This document shows positions 8,401 to 17,272 of a stretch of 64,000 nucleotides of DNA, piece by piece. The position numbers and the translations under genes are program-made. Origin of the DNA: a virus; IMG/VR virus record IMGVR_UViG_3300023278_002223, positions 1-64,000 of that record. One strand, written 5' to 3'. How positions within the stretch are numbered: position 1 is the first letter of the stretch; each line of letters starts with the position of its first letter. The notes beneath the pieces are model-generated. The model did not search any database, was not told where the DNA came from, and worked only from the letters and a program-made list of their open reading frames with translations.

Positions 8401-9261
8401 ATGGCAACATTAGGAATAGGTAACACCCCAACAATCCTTGACATATTCGTCAGAGATGCAAACGGGGCACTAACCGACACAGACTCCTTGCCAACATTCG
8501 TTATCAAGGACAGCGCAGCCGTCGTAGTTTCCGGCTCGTCCACCTCGGGCTACAAGAGCTCAACAGGAACCTACGATGCGAGAAGCTTCGGTGCGATCCC
8601 AAGCGGATACACCGCCGGAGACTGGACTATCAAGTGGACAGCAACCTTGAATAGCGTTGTTAAGACAATCACTGAGACCTTCACAGTATCAGCTTTCACA
8701 ATCACCGTGGAGTCAGACGCAATAACGTCTGTGTCTGGGATCAAGGAGAGAGCAGAGATCGATCTAGGTCTAGCGACAACAGACTACACTGACGCACAGT
8801 GGGGAAGCCTAACAGAGAGAGCTGTGACCAGAACAAACAGAAGACTGGCTTTGGCTGGCACAGATGTGGAGCTAATTTACTCCCCATCAACCTTGACATA
8901 CGCCAGAACAGACGCAGCATCAGTTTCAGACTCCCTAGCGGACATCGTGTTGATGCAGGTTGAGTGCATTGCTATCAAGCAGCTAATGAGAACAGCAGTC
9001 AACAAGGGAATCAAGGTTAAGGACGGAGACTCCTCAATTGATACAACAGCGGGCTTCGGAGGACACGACTCCTTGGTATCCAACGTTTGTTCAGAGCTAG
9101 ATCAGGCTATCTTGGACTACAAGATCAATGAAGCAGACGGAAGCGCCACCAAGAGTGGAGCACTTGTTACATACGATGACCAACAGCTATTCGTTGATTT
9201 CGATCACGATGGAGACGCATACGGGCTAAGGGACTACCAGTCCCCATTTGACCACTCTTAA
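8401..9261 (+). CDS. Head completion / connector protein with N-terminal Ig-like domain
   Basis: 286 aa, AGGAAAA before ATG. Residues 1-100 form a beta-sandwich-like domain paralogous to the preceding protein. Residues about 110-240 are helical: KERAEIDLGLATTDYTDAQW, then LADIVLMQVECIAIKQLMRTA, and SNVCSELDQAILDYK, which is the arrangement seen in gp6-like head-tail connector proteins that form a ring under the portal. The acidic C-terminus (FVDFDHDGDAYGL) may bind metal. Assignment rests on gene order and helix pattern. Confidence 0.55.
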   Translation: MATLGIGNTPTILDIFVRDANGALTDTDSLPTFVIKDSAAVVVSGSSTSGYKSSTGTYDARSFGAIPSGYTAGDWTIKWTATLNSVVKTITETFTVSAFTITVESDAITSVSGIKERAEIDLGLATTDYTDAQWGSLTERAVTRTNRRLALAGTDVELIYSPSTLTYARTDAASVSDSLADIVLMQVECIAIKQLMRTAVNKGIKVKDGDSSIDTTAGFGGHDSLVSNVCSELDQAILDYKINEADGSATKSGALVTYDDQQLFVDFDHDGDAYGLRDYQSPFDHS

Positions 9262-9272
9262 GGAGAGCAAGC

Positions 9273-9800
9273 ATGGCAGAATCACTACCTTCCCAGGGCG
9301 GCTATTTTGATGCCAACCTACAACAGCTATACGAAGACAGCATAGATCAGCTAATTGCTGACCTAGGCTATCAGGTAGTATTGTACCTAGAGCCAACTGT
9401 GGAAGAGTGCCCAAACTGTGGAGTCGGCCCAGACCTAAAGTCTGATGGGGTTTACGACACAGGGAACGCTGAGACCTTGAATGGTCCAAAAAACAGATAC
9501 TTCCCAGCTGGAGCTAGGTGCCCAGTGTGCCAAGGCACACACGAGCTTCTAACAGAGGCCACCTCTCAATACACAGCTTTGCTTAAGTACACCCCAGAAG
9601 ACTGGGATATGGGAGAGACAGGAATCAGCAGGACTGAGGTGGTTAGGCTTAAGACAAAGCTTAGCGCCCTTGAGGACGTAAACAATGCAACAAAGGTTTT
9701 GGTCGAGGGCTCACTTTTCAAGAAAGTGGCAGACCCAATCAGAACCGGACTTCAGACCAGAAGCTACTTGCAGTCCTATTGGCAGAGAATCGATGGCTAG
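9273..9800 (+). CDS. Zinc-ribbon neck protein
   Basis: 175 aa with AAGGAG before ATG. Residues 48-51 (CPNC) and about 86-89 (CPVC, followed by QGTH) make a CxxC...CxxC zinc-ribbon pattern with a small insert between. Proteins with this arrangement are frequent in phage neck or head-closure positions, but I cannot name the family. The C-terminal third is helical and contains RTEVVRLKTKLSALEDV. It overlaps the next start by 8 bases, so the two genes are probably translationally coupled. Confidence 0.5.
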   Translation: MAESLPSQGGYFDANLQQLYEDSIDQLIADLGYQVVLYLEPTVEECPNCGVGPDLKSDGVYDTGNAETLNGPKNRYFPAGARCPVCQGTHELLTEATSQYTALLKYTPEDWDMGETGISRTEVVRLKTKLSALEDVNNATKVLVEGSLFKKVADPIRTGLQTRSYLQSYWQRIDG

Positions 9801-10392
9801 CGCCTACTTCAACGAGACAGCCTTTGATAAGGCAGTTAAAAAAGCAGTAGCCAAGAAGGCTTCTATTGTTCTCGATAGAGCCAAAGAACTGCTAGTTAAA
9901 CAGAACGACATACTGTCGGACAAATTCGCTTCGTCTGCGGCCTTCATTGACCTAAAGACGAATCTAAGGGGTGAGTTCGGTTTTACCGACGAAGAGGTTC
10001 GAGGTTTGGATAGGATCATTTCAGCAATGAAGTCGGATCCATCTGTAACCAAGATTAGGTCAGACAAGGATCAGGTGATACTGGAGTGGGTCGACTATGA
10101 CGCCCTCAAGAATCACGAGCTGGCACAGCACGAGCTAACCAACTCAAGCTCATTCGGGACACCAGAGATTGTTTCCTGGGTTGAGTGGATGGAAGAAGGG
10201 GTTACGGTTCACGGCTATATCTTTGATGAAAGCTCTAAGAGCAAGTTCTCAAGATCTGGAGAAGGACTGATGAAGAAGCAGTCAGGTGGACTGTTTAAGA
10301 TAGCCCCAAGTAAGATTTTAAACAAACTAGGAAAAAGCGTCAAACCAGCTGAATTTAAGCGTGGCTTGGCAGCAATCCTCAAGAGGAGATAG
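9793..10392 (+). CDS. Tail completion / neck protein, unknown family
   Basis: 199 aa from ATG 9793, which lies inside the last codons of the preceding gene; the frame is open further upstream to 9685, but that start lacks a ribosome-binding site and would overlap by 116 bases. N-terminal half is helical and Lys-rich (KAVKKAVAKKASIVLDRAKELL); a tryptophan-rich stretch SWVEWMEEGVTVHGY lies near residue 120, a feature of several HK97-gp10-like tail-completion proteins. Placement between the zinc-ribbon gene and a probable tail protein fits this role. Evidence is weak beyond gene order. Confidence 0.45.
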   Translation: MASAYFNETAFDKAVKKAVAKKASIVLDRAKELLVKQNDILSDKFASSAAFIDLKTNLRGEFGFTDEEVRGLDRIISAMKSDPSVTKIRSDKDQVILEWVDYDALKNHELAQHELTNSSSFGTPEIVSWVEWMEEGVTVHGYIFDESSKSKFSRSGEGLMKKQSGGLFKIAPSKILNKLGKSVKPAEFKRGLAAILKRR

Positions 10393-10394
10393 AG

Positions 10395-11288
10395 ATGTCA
10401 ACAGCAAGCTTTAAGAGATATGAGAGCTCTGATTTGCTTGGCCTAAACGTCGAGCAGCATCTAGACATCAAGTTCCTTGAGAACGGAATGTATTCCAACG
10501 TTGCCTCAGGGCAGGGCTGGTATACAGATAGCTCCAGAATTGACACTTTGACAAGAAAGACTGCCACTGTTTACGAGTCAAGCTTTGACAACTGGGTTAT
10601 TGAGGGAGACGTAACGGGGCCATCTGGCTACGCTGTTACAGTAGCCTCAGGGATCTATGTAGACGGTGTTTTCTCTCTCTGGGGCAGCGGGGCATTAGCT
10701 CCTAAGATCGATTACAATAGAGGCAGAGTTATTTTCGCGTCAGACCCAGGGTCTTCAGCAGTGATCTCTGCTGAATTCTCATACAAGAGGGTTGCAGTAA
10801 CAGACGCAGACTCAAGTGCTTCACAGAACGTATTTTCACTATATAAAGATAACGTTGACGCAACTGTCCACGGGGCACCATCCGGCATGGTGAACCAACT
10901 TCCTTTGGTTGCTATTGACTTCCAGGGAAGGGAATTGGGCGCTAGACAGCTTGGAGGAGGGTCTACCGTCGATCAGGATGTAGTGTTCCATATTGTGGCA
11001 AACACAAAGCAGGACGCTAATAAGATCGTTGACGTTTTGAGCACCAAGTCTTACAGGAAGGTTATTCAGGGTGTAGATTTTAATGATACACCGACCTTGT
11101 TCGACAGATACGGTGGGAAAGCCGGAACTTACGCTGATTATACTACACTACAAGCTAACAGCTCATACCAATGGGAGAAGCTTTATGTGGAGGATACTAA
11201 GGTAAAACAGGGGCCAAAAGAAAACCTGGGCCTTTATACAGCCAGGGTTGACTGGACTTTGAGATTTTATCTACCAGCAGGAGGGTAA
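10395..11288 (+). CDS. Neck or tail-terminator-like structural protein
   Basis: 297 aa, GAGGAG before ATG. It starts three bases after the upstream stop. Beta-rich with GWYTDSSRID, a short repeat-like region with many Ser/Ala/Gly, and QDVVFHIVANTKQDANKIVDVL near residue 200, which has the look of the alpha/beta core of tail-terminator proteins. It ends the first connector block; a late promoter box follows 22 bp later. Function inferred from position only. Confidence 0.4.
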   Translation: MSTASFKRYESSDLLGLNVEQHLDIKFLENGMYSNVASGQGWYTDSSRIDTLTRKTATVYESSFDNWVIEGDVTGPSGYAVTVASGIYVDGVFSLWGSGALAPKIDYNRGRVIFASDPGSSAVISAEFSYKRVAVTDADSSASQNVFSLYKDNVDATVHGAPSGMVNQLPLVAIDFQGRELGARQLGGGSTVDQDVVFHIVANTKQDANKIVDVLSTKSYRKVIQGVDFNDTPTLFDRYGGKAGTYADYTTLQANSSYQWEKLYVEDTKVKQGPKENLGLYTARVDWTLRFYLPAGG

Positions 11289-11310
11289 CAAACAGATTTT
11301 ATCACTAGAT

Positions 11311-11321
11311 TTCGTATATTA
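11311..11321 (+). promoter_or_regulatory. Late promoter box variant TTCGTATATTA
   Basis: One mismatch to the recurrent box, at the head of a 152-bp gap and 119 bp upstream of the tail-tube start. Confidence 0.55.
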
Positions 11322-11335
11322 AGTTGGAGGACGGT

Positions 11336-11380
11336 ACACATCACTAGTGAACCAAATGTGTGTTTTTAAGTGTTTTTTTT
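11336..11380 (+). other. Leader hairpin and U-rich tract before tail tube gene
   Basis: ACACAT (11336-11341) pairs with ATGTGT (11356-11361), followed by T-runs at 11363-11367 and 11373-11380 ending TTTTTTTTCAG. The same TTTTTTTCAG string occurs in the major-capsid leader (near 6890-6900). It may act as an attenuator or as a U-rich translational enhancer. Confidence 0.35.
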
Positions 11381-11440
11381 CAGTGTTTTACAATAGTTAA
11401 CTAATTTTCATAATTCGTTGCAGCGAAGGGACTTATAAAG

Positions 11441-12685
11441 ATGGCTAATAACAGAATTACATACGCCACAGCCCAGCTTGCGATCAAAGACAACCGCTTG
11501 TCCACCACCAACCTCATCCACGGCATGTACTCAGGTACAACTGCCAGTGGAGCCATGAGCACTGGTGGATCAACCATCGACCTCAACGCCGACATCAGTT
11601 CAAACTGGCCAGCAACTGGTACTGTCGTAATTGATGGATCTGGTACAAACGAGCGCGAGTACTGCACCTACACAGGCATCACTGCCGCACAGCTCACCGG
11701 GGTTACCCGTGGTGCTGACGGAACTACCGATGCAGTCCATGTGAACGGTGCTAAGATTGAAGTCGCAGGATGGGAGATTCCACTAGGAGTACAGTCAGTA
11801 TCAATTGGTACTGCTTTCTCTCTAGAGGATGTCTTCACCCTAGGTCAGCTAGACTCCTACGAGAACGTAGAAGGAATTCCAGAGATCGAAATGACCGTTG
11901 AGCGCGTCATGGATGGCACAAAGCCACTATGGCTCATGGTTTCAGACTCTGACTACTCTACCCTCAAAGGGCGTACAGCAAACTACAAGGTTGACGCAGC
12001 TGTTTCTGTCTTCCCAGACACTCAAGATAGTGCAACTGGTACAGCGGACAGCACAGTCACATGCTCAGGTATGGTTACCTCTGCTCTTTCATACTCAATG
12101 ACAACTGATGGCAACTTCACCGAGTCAGTAACCCTAACAGGTTCTGACAAAAGTTGGACCAACATCGAGGGTATTCCAGCAGGAGTATTCGATGTAGCAG
12201 CAGCATACAGCGCCACCAGCGTTGGCTCTGGAGTACTACGCTCCGAAGAGTTCAACAAGGCAGGCTCAACATTGCCAGCAGACATCGATAGCACCAACGA
12301 CCATATTCAGTCAATCGACGTTTCAGTAGACATCTCTCGTGAGGAGATCTTCGAGCTAGGAACCAAAGCAGCATACTTCAAAGCTGTATCATTCCCAGTG
12401 ACAGTATCTACCACATTCGAGGTTGTTACCGATGACGGCGATGGAGTTGAAGCAGATTCAACCGTTGATAACCTAACTGCTCGCCAGATCACACTCTTGA
12501 CTACAGACGGGTTGACCATCAACCTCGGTGCTAACAACAAGCTAGCATCTGTAGACTTCAGTGGGTTCGACGCAAGTGGTGGTAACGGTGCGGTTTCATA
12601 CGAGTACACAAACTCAAACAGCATCACCATTACTCACTCCGGCTACTCAACAGCTGTAGACACTAACGCTCTTCTAGAGAACTAA
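11441..12685 (+). CDS. Major tail tube protein with inserted domain
   Basis: 414 aa. Codon choice is of the same highly expressed type as the capsid genes (CGN arginines), and the gene stands alone between a promoter box and a strong hairpin, as a major virion protein would. The sequence has two parts: IPLGVQSVSIGTAFSLEDVFTLGQLDSYENVEGIPEIEMTVERVMDG, a typical tube-like beta pattern, repeated in weaker form near residue 285 (IQSIDVSVDISREEIFELGTKAAYFKAVSFPVTVSTTFEVV). The first 110 residues form a small Ser/Thr/Gly-rich domain (TGVTRGADGTT) that may be surface-exposed. Located upstream of chaperones and tape measure, as expected. Confidence 0.7.
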   Translation: MANNRITYATAQLAIKDNRLSTTNLIHGMYSGTTASGAMSTGGSTIDLNADISSNWPATGTVVIDGSGTNEREYCTYTGITAAQLTGVTRGADGTTDAVHVNGAKIEVAGWEIPLGVQSVSIGTAFSLEDVFTLGQLDSYENVEGIPEIEMTVERVMDGTKPLWLMVSDSDYSTLKGRTANYKVDAAVSVFPDTQDSATGTADSTVTCSGMVTSALSYSMTTDGNFTESVTLTGSDKSWTNIEGIPAGVFDVAAAYSATSVGSGVLRSEEFNKAGSTLPADIDSTNDHIQSIDVSVDISREEIFELGTKAAYFKAVSFPVTVSTTFEVVTDDGDGVEADSTVDNLTARQITLLTTDGLTINLGANNKLASVDFSGFDASGGNGAVSYEYTNSNSITITHSGYSTAVDTNALLEN

Positions 12686-12708
12686 GTGGATAAGATGATC
12701 TAAATGGG

Positions 12709-12738
12709 TGGGGGTGAGTCATTGGCGGCTCACCCCCA
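12709..12738. terminator. Strong 10-bp hairpin after tail tube gene
   Basis: TGGGGGTGAG / CTCACCCCCA perfect stem with a 10-base loop, 24 bp past the tail-tube stop. No T-tract follows, so it may protect the mRNA 3' end or pause polymerase rather than fully terminate. Confidence 0.55.
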
Positions 12739-12781
12739 ACAGCATTAAGTTAAAAGGCACCACACTACAAGGATTAGACAC

Positions 12782-13549
12782 ATGGCAGACCTATTTCAGT
12801 TTGGACCAACAGGCAGAGGGATTTATGTAGACGCCAGTGGTGCGTTGCAGATTAATACAAGCCCTTCTGCAAGTGGCTTTATCTTTGGGTATGGAACAGA
12901 GGGATTCCCTCTTTTGGTTGACGCAAGTGGAAACCTAAAGGTTAACGACGCAAATCCTACACCACACGCAACCGCACTAAACGAACTAACAGACGTTAGC
13001 ACATCCGGAGCAATATCCGGACAGTTTCTTGAGTACAATGGGGCTAGCTGGCTCCCAGGTGACCTCATCGTAGGTTTCGATGAACTTCTTGACGTAATAG
13101 TTACCTCAGCAACATCAGGACAGAGTGTCGAATTCGACGGTTCCGTATGGAGAAACGTCAATGCAGCAGCAGCTACCAACCTATCGGGCCTTTCGGACAC
13201 AACAATCACAACCCCAGCAAGCGGCGAATTCCTTGAATACAACGGAAGCGCGTGGGTAAACAAGGCAGACGTGTTCACAACAGTGAGCGGAAGCCTAACA
13301 CTAAACAAGACAACTCACAGGTATATCAAAGTAGATACGAGCGGAGGAGACGTCACACTAACTCTTCCACTTAGTTCGGATGGACTTCACCTCTACGACC
13401 TATGGAAAACAACAAGTGACACAAATGACGTGATCATCTCCAGAGCTGGAAGTGACACAATCATCGGAGAGACCACCTTTACATTTAACACACAGTGGGC
13501 TCATTATGAACTAGTGGCAGACACCGGGACAGGGTGGCTAATCAAGTAA
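12782..13549 (+). CDS. Tail fibre / virion surface protein (paralogue of 3547 gene)
   Basis: 255 aa, AAGGA 8 bases before ATG. The first 60 residues match the N-terminus of the 3547 gene (LFQFGPTGRGIYVDASGALQ, then PLLVDASGN), then come fibre linker repeats (LTDVSTSGAISGQFLEYNG, LLDVIVTSATSGQSVEFDG, LSGLSDTTITTPASGEFLEY). The C-terminal 90 residues are a different beta-rich head domain (TVSGSLTLNKTTHRYIKVD...DVTLTLPLSSDGLHLYDLW...ISRAGSDTIIGETTF) similar in style to fibre-tip domains. Shared N-termini suggest the two proteins attach to the same virion site. Confidence 0.65.
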   Translation: MADLFQFGPTGRGIYVDASGALQINTSPSASGFIFGYGTEGFPLLVDASGNLKVNDANPTPHATALNELTDVSTSGAISGQFLEYNGASWLPGDLIVGFDELLDVIVTSATSGQSVEFDGSVWRNVNAAAATNLSGLSDTTITTPASGEFLEYNGSAWVNKADVFTTVSGSLTLNKTTHRYIKVDTSGGDVTLTLPLSSDGLHLYDLWKTTSDTNDVIISRAGSDTIIGETTFTFNTQWAHYELVADTGTGWLIK

Positions 13550-13589
13550 CCACTCTTGAATAGCAGGAACAAAAGAAAGAGAAAGCAAA

Positions 13590-15266
13590 ATGGCATTTGA
13601 ACCAAATAGGCTACGCGGACACGTTATCAGCACAGCCAACAGCACCACAACCCCATTGGCTTCCGGTGCAACCTTCACAGGAACATGGGAAGATGTAACA
13701 GACTACTCATGTGTAGCGACTTCTATCCTAGGGTCCGTGTCGACAAATGGAAACCTATACTTTGACCTCTCCACAGACGGAGGATCAACTTATACATCAG
13801 TACCTTCCACAGTATCTGACACGACTTTTTGTGTTCCAAGAATCCTAAACGTAGTAGAGACCCATTACAGGATTCGCTATGTGAACGGTAGCACTGCGAT
13901 GACGGGGACTTTCTCCATCCAGTCCAAGCATTCCAATGCACAGCCTATCTCTCTGCTATCCTCTGCGGATGGAACAGTTAGATCAGAAACCCCAGTACAG
14001 GTGATGAAGACTATTATCGCTGGAAAAACACACGGTGGAACATTCAAAAACGTACCAGTAGACCATGACGGACACCTCGCCACCGATGTTCCTCTGACAG
14101 CATTCGGAGACTTAAGAACTGCCGAGCTAAGCCCGGTGTTCCAGACGTCCTTCGAGTACACTGTTGACAATACTGAAATCGGAACCTCAGACAACGCAGT
14201 CAGTGGAACTACAACACAGGCAGATGCTATGTGTGTCGTTTCAACAGTTGGATCAACAAGCGGATCTCATGCACAGTGGAGATCTGCTCACAACGAGAAG
14301 TATCGTGCCGGACTAGGTGGCCTCTTTCGTGGAACAGCAATGTTCTCAGCAGGGGTATCTGGAACAGAACAGGCAATTGGCCTCATGGACGAAGATGGAG
14401 TCTCAGCTTCCCACAAGAACGGCTATGCAATCGGATACAACGGAACAGAGTTCGGGTTCTTCAACTGGTCCAACGACTCACTGAACTTCACAGCCATGAC
14501 AACTTGGGACGATCCACTAGACGGAACTGGCGAAAGTGGGATGACGCTCGATCCGACCATGCTGAACGTATATTTTATTGAATTCCAATACCTAGGTGCT
14601 GGAGCAATTAAGATTTGGGTCGAGAGTGATTTAACTGGCAAGATGTTCGCAGCGCACACTATTCAGTACGCAAACAGCTTCACAGTCCCGTCCTGCTATA
14701 ATCCAAACTTTCACATCAATCTACACATCCAAAACGGGCAGACTACGGAAAACATCACGGCGAAGACAGCATCTGTGGCTTACTTCGTTGAAGGCAAGAC
14801 TAAGCACACAGAGGTACAGCAGCCTCACTTCTCCTCTGACAAAGTAGAAACCACTACTGTCACTAGTGAGGTAGCATTGTTCACGATTAGGAATAAGACC
14901 ACCTATGCTAGCAAGACCAACTTCATTGATATCGTACTTGAGCACATGACATCTGCAATCGAAGCTGGCGCAACGAACAACCTTGGATTCGTAAAATTAG
15001 TAAAGAATGCCACACTAGGGGGAAGTCCTTCTTACAGTGACATCAATGCAACAAACAGCGTTGTCGAGATTGACACATCTGGAACAACAGTAACAGGTGG
15101 AACGAACCTTGTTGGATCATCTCTAGCTGGAAAGAATGACAAGGATAGTGTAAATATCAAAGACTTCGACTTCATTCTGTCCCCAGGTGACACAATCACG
15201 TTCGCTGGATCTAGCGCAAACTCGGCTACTATCCACGCAGACTTGCTCTGGAAGGAACTTTTCTAG
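13590..15266 (+). CDS. Tail or head fibre-like protein
   Basis: 558 aa, weak ribosome-binding site (AAAGAGAAAG). The N-terminus (MAFEPNRLRGHVISTANST) followed by FTGTWEDVTDYSCVATSI and LYFDLSTDGGSTYTSVPS forms a beta-sandwich like those of phage host-binding proteins. The middle (residues about 190-390) includes GYAIGYNGTEFGFFNWSND and IKIWVESDLTGKMFAAHTIQY, a lectin-like jelly-roll style. The C-terminal 150 residues form another beta domain. Carbohydrate binding is a reasonable inference, not shown. It lies between the paralogous fibre gene and the chaperone operon. Confidence 0.5.
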   Translation: MAFEPNRLRGHVISTANSTTTPLASGATFTGTWEDVTDYSCVATSILGSVSTNGNLYFDLSTDGGSTYTSVPSTVSDTTFCVPRILNVVETHYRIRYVNGSTAMTGTFSIQSKHSNAQPISLLSSADGTVRSETPVQVMKTIIAGKTHGGTFKNVPVDHDGHLATDVPLTAFGDLRTAELSPVFQTSFEYTVDNTEIGTSDNAVSGTTTQADAMCVVSTVGSTSGSHAQWRSAHNEKYRAGLGGLFRGTAMFSAGVSGTEQAIGLMDEDGVSASHKNGYAIGYNGTEFGFFNWSNDSLNFTAMTTWDDPLDGTGESGMTLDPTMLNVYFIEFQYLGAGAIKIWVESDLTGKMFAAHTIQYANSFTVPSCYNPNFHINLHIQNGQTTENITAKTASVAYFVEGKTKHTEVQQPHFSSDKVETTTVTSEVALFTIRNKTTYASKTNFIDIVLEHMTSAIEAGATNNLGFVKLVKNATLGGSPSYSDINATNSVVEIDTSGTTVTGGTNLVGSSLAGKNDKDSVNIKDFDFILSPGDTITFAGSSANSATIHADLLWKELF

Positions 15267-15279
15267 AGAGCAACTTAAA

Positions 15280-15290
15280 AACGTATAATA
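15280..15290 (+). promoter_or_regulatory. Late promoter box variant AACGTATAATA
   Basis: CGTATAATA core kept, first two bases AA instead of TT. It lies 43 bp before the chaperone-like gene and probably drives the chaperone and tape-measure operon. Confidence 0.6.
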
Positions 15291-15332
15291 GTGTGAGGCG
15301 GCACAATCAGCTCTCTTAGAAGGGCGGGCAGC

Positions 15333-16355
15333 ATGGATTCGGACAAGGTGATAAACAAAATACTATGGGGCAAGTCAATATGCCGCGTAGAGGACGGAGA
15401 GGGAACCCAGAGGACATATATCCTCAGGGCTCTTTCCATATCAGAACAAAACAAGATAGACTTCATCTACGAGAATGCTCTAGAGGAGTCTAAAGAGGCT
15501 GGAATCCTAACAGAGAGCCAGTTAAAAGAGGAATACGACAAAGCAGGAGCCTGGACAGCAGAAGACGAACAGGGACTAGAGGATACTAAGGTTGAAATTC
15601 GTCGTCTTAAGCATCAGATCAAGGACTCCGAATTCCATGCATCCAGAAAGAGGCTGCTGGAGAGAAAGCTAAAGCAAGCAGACGCTAAGGTCACAGACTA
15701 CAGAGAACAAAAGGATAAACTTTTTAGCGTCAGTGCGGAAGCAAGAGCAGAAGAGGTAGCTAGGCGTCATATGGTGGCAAAGTCCACCCTAGACGAGAAC
15801 GAAGCCCCAATATGGGATTCAGAGCGATCTTTTCTTGCAGAACCAGACACAACATTAATACTAAATTTGGCAATAGCCTACCTCAGAAACAATCTCCTGT
15901 CGGAGGCTGATGTGAGGAAGGTCGCACGAAGTGGGGCCTGGAGATACCGCTGGAGCGCATCCAAGAATGGCGAGAGCCTGTTCGGATGCTCAATTTCAGA
16001 GTGGTCAGAACTCCAGAACACCCTAGTCTACTGGTCTCAGTATTACGATTACGTATTTGAGAACCCAGACAGGCCTAGCGATTTCATCATCAACGATGAT
16101 GGGGCCCTAGATGCGTGGGTAGAATCCGACGTCAAGAAGGGCGCAGGGGCAGCCAGCAACGGAACAAAGAACAACGGACACCAAGAAAACTTCATAATGG
16201 TGCCCGATGCAAACAAGGACACAATAGGCAGGGTTCAAGATATGAACTCTGACAAGGTAAAAAGGCAGCTAAGCGAGGAGCGCGAAGCTATTAAACAAGA
16301 AGGAACCATTTCAGAATGGAACCTAAGGAAGGGCAAGAAGGATGGAACAGGATAA
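15333..16355 (+). CDS. Tail assembly chaperone-like protein (long paralogue)
   Basis: 340 aa. Residues about 30-80 (LSISEQNKIDFIYENALEESKEAGILTESQLKEEYDKAGAW) align with the start of the gene at 16574 (PNQENMFEIDKHYRKIYSEAIREGIMTEAEARKRFQASEAW), so the two are paralogues. It then has a long charged coiled-coil (about 85-150) and a helical domain with two Trp (GAWRYRWSASKNGESLFGCSISEWSELQNTLVYWSQYYDYV). Paralogous proteins directly upstream of the tape measure are the usual place for tail assembly chaperones. The C-terminus is Lys-rich. No frameshift heptamer was evident by eye at the gene end. Confidence 0.55.
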   Translation: MDSDKVINKILWGKSICRVEDGEGTQRTYILRALSISEQNKIDFIYENALEESKEAGILTESQLKEEYDKAGAWTAEDEQGLEDTKVEIRRLKHQIKDSEFHASRKRLLERKLKQADAKVTDYREQKDKLFSVSAEARAEEVARRHMVAKSTLDENEAPIWDSERSFLAEPDTTLILNLAIAYLRNNLLSEADVRKVARSGAWRYRWSASKNGESLFGCSISEWSELQNTLVYWSQYYDYVFENPDRPSDFIINDDGALDAWVESDVKKGAGAASNGTKNNGHQENFIMVPDANKDTIGRVQDMNSDKVKRQLSEEREAIKQEGTISEWNLRKGKKDGTG

Positions 16356-16581
16356 GCACAGCAGAGAGGAAGCCAAGAGGTACATCGAAAGCAACATCAA
16401 AAGCGTTTACAAGCAATGCTTGGAGGCAATTGAGATGCGCTTCGGTCGTGACTTTGAGGGCTTTTCCTCCATTAGGTCAAAGATCTTGAGATCAGGGAAC
16501 GACGCAATTAGAAAGATGAAGACATTTCTAGATGCAACTGACACAGGGGCAAGCAGCAGTGAGGAGAGTCAAGATGTCTAA
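16342..16581 (+). CDS. Small helical protein between chaperone genes
   Basis: 79 aa, ATG inside the last codons of the preceding gene with AAGAAGG just ahead; it ends overlapping the next gene by 8 bases (ATGTCTAA). Mostly helical and charged (EEAKRYIESNIKSVYKQCLEAIEMRFG), with a Ser/Glu-rich tail. Overlaps on both sides imply coupled translation in the chaperone/tape-measure operon. Probable role in tail assembly; no family recognised. Confidence 0.55.
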   Translation: MEQDKHSREEAKRYIESNIKSVYKQCLEAIEMRFGRDFEGFSSIRSKILRSGNDAIRKMKTFLDATDTGASSSEESQDV

Positions 16582-17251
16582 AAGCAGAGAATTCGTAGTA
16601 TCCGTAGATGGAGAAGACAAGACTCTTCTGTTCTCATCTCCAAACCAAGAAAACATGTTCGAGATCGACAAGCACTATAGAAAAATCTACTCTGAGGCAA
16701 TCAGAGAGGGAATCATGACAGAGGCAGAAGCAAGGAAGAGATTTCAAGCTTCAGAAGCCTGGACCAAGCTAGACGAGTCATCAATCAACACTCAGTCCAA
16801 CATGGTGGCTGAGCTAGAGCTATTCCTAGAGGCAGAGAAGGATCCAGACAAGGCTTCAGAGATCGCAGCTAATCTTGCGGAGATCAGAGCGGACCTTCTT
16901 GAGTCTCTAACAATGAAGAATGAGATCTTTGCCATGACTGCAGAGATGATCGCCCTTGAGCAAAAGATGCACAAGTTTTGCGAGCTTTGTTGCACAGACG
17001 ACAAGGGAGACAGGTTGTTCTCAGATTCAAAGTCCTATCAGGAGTTCTCAGAGACAAACCCATCTGCTCTTTCAACAGTGTTCGCAGAGGCTCATATCTT
17101 TGAGTTTGAGATCCCAGAAGACATGACCTCTGACTGGGGTGAAGTTAAATTCGTACAGAACCTAGTCAAAGAGGCTGAAGCCAAAGAGGCCAAGAAGTCA
17201 GCAAAAAAGACTAGAGCAAGAAAAACAAAAACAAAGACTACAAAGAAGTAG
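16574..17251 (+). CDS. Tail assembly chaperone-like protein (short paralogue)
   Basis: 225 aa from ATG 16574, with GAGGAG 7 bases upstream; an open frame to 16532 lacks a site. The first 70 residues are paralogous to the gene at 15333, then an acidic coiled-coil region, a CELCC motif near residue 140, and a very basic Lys/Arg tail (KKSAKKTRARKTKTKTTKK). It directly precedes the tape-measure gene. A chaperone that coats the tape measure is the natural inference; the basic tail might contact its acidic segments or nucleic acid. Confidence 0.55.
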   Translation: MSKSREFVVSVDGEDKTLLFSSPNQENMFEIDKHYRKIYSEAIREGIMTEAEARKRFQASEAWTKLDESSINTQSNMVAELELFLEAEKDPDKASEIAANLAEIRADLLESLTMKNEIFAMTAEMIALEQKMHKFCELCCTDDKGDRLFSDSKSYQEFSETNPSALSTVFAEAHIFEFEIPEDMTSDWGEVKFVQNLVKEAEAKEAKKSAKKTRARKTKTKTTKK

Positions 17252-17272
17252 TTCTGATCGGGGAGATAGACT

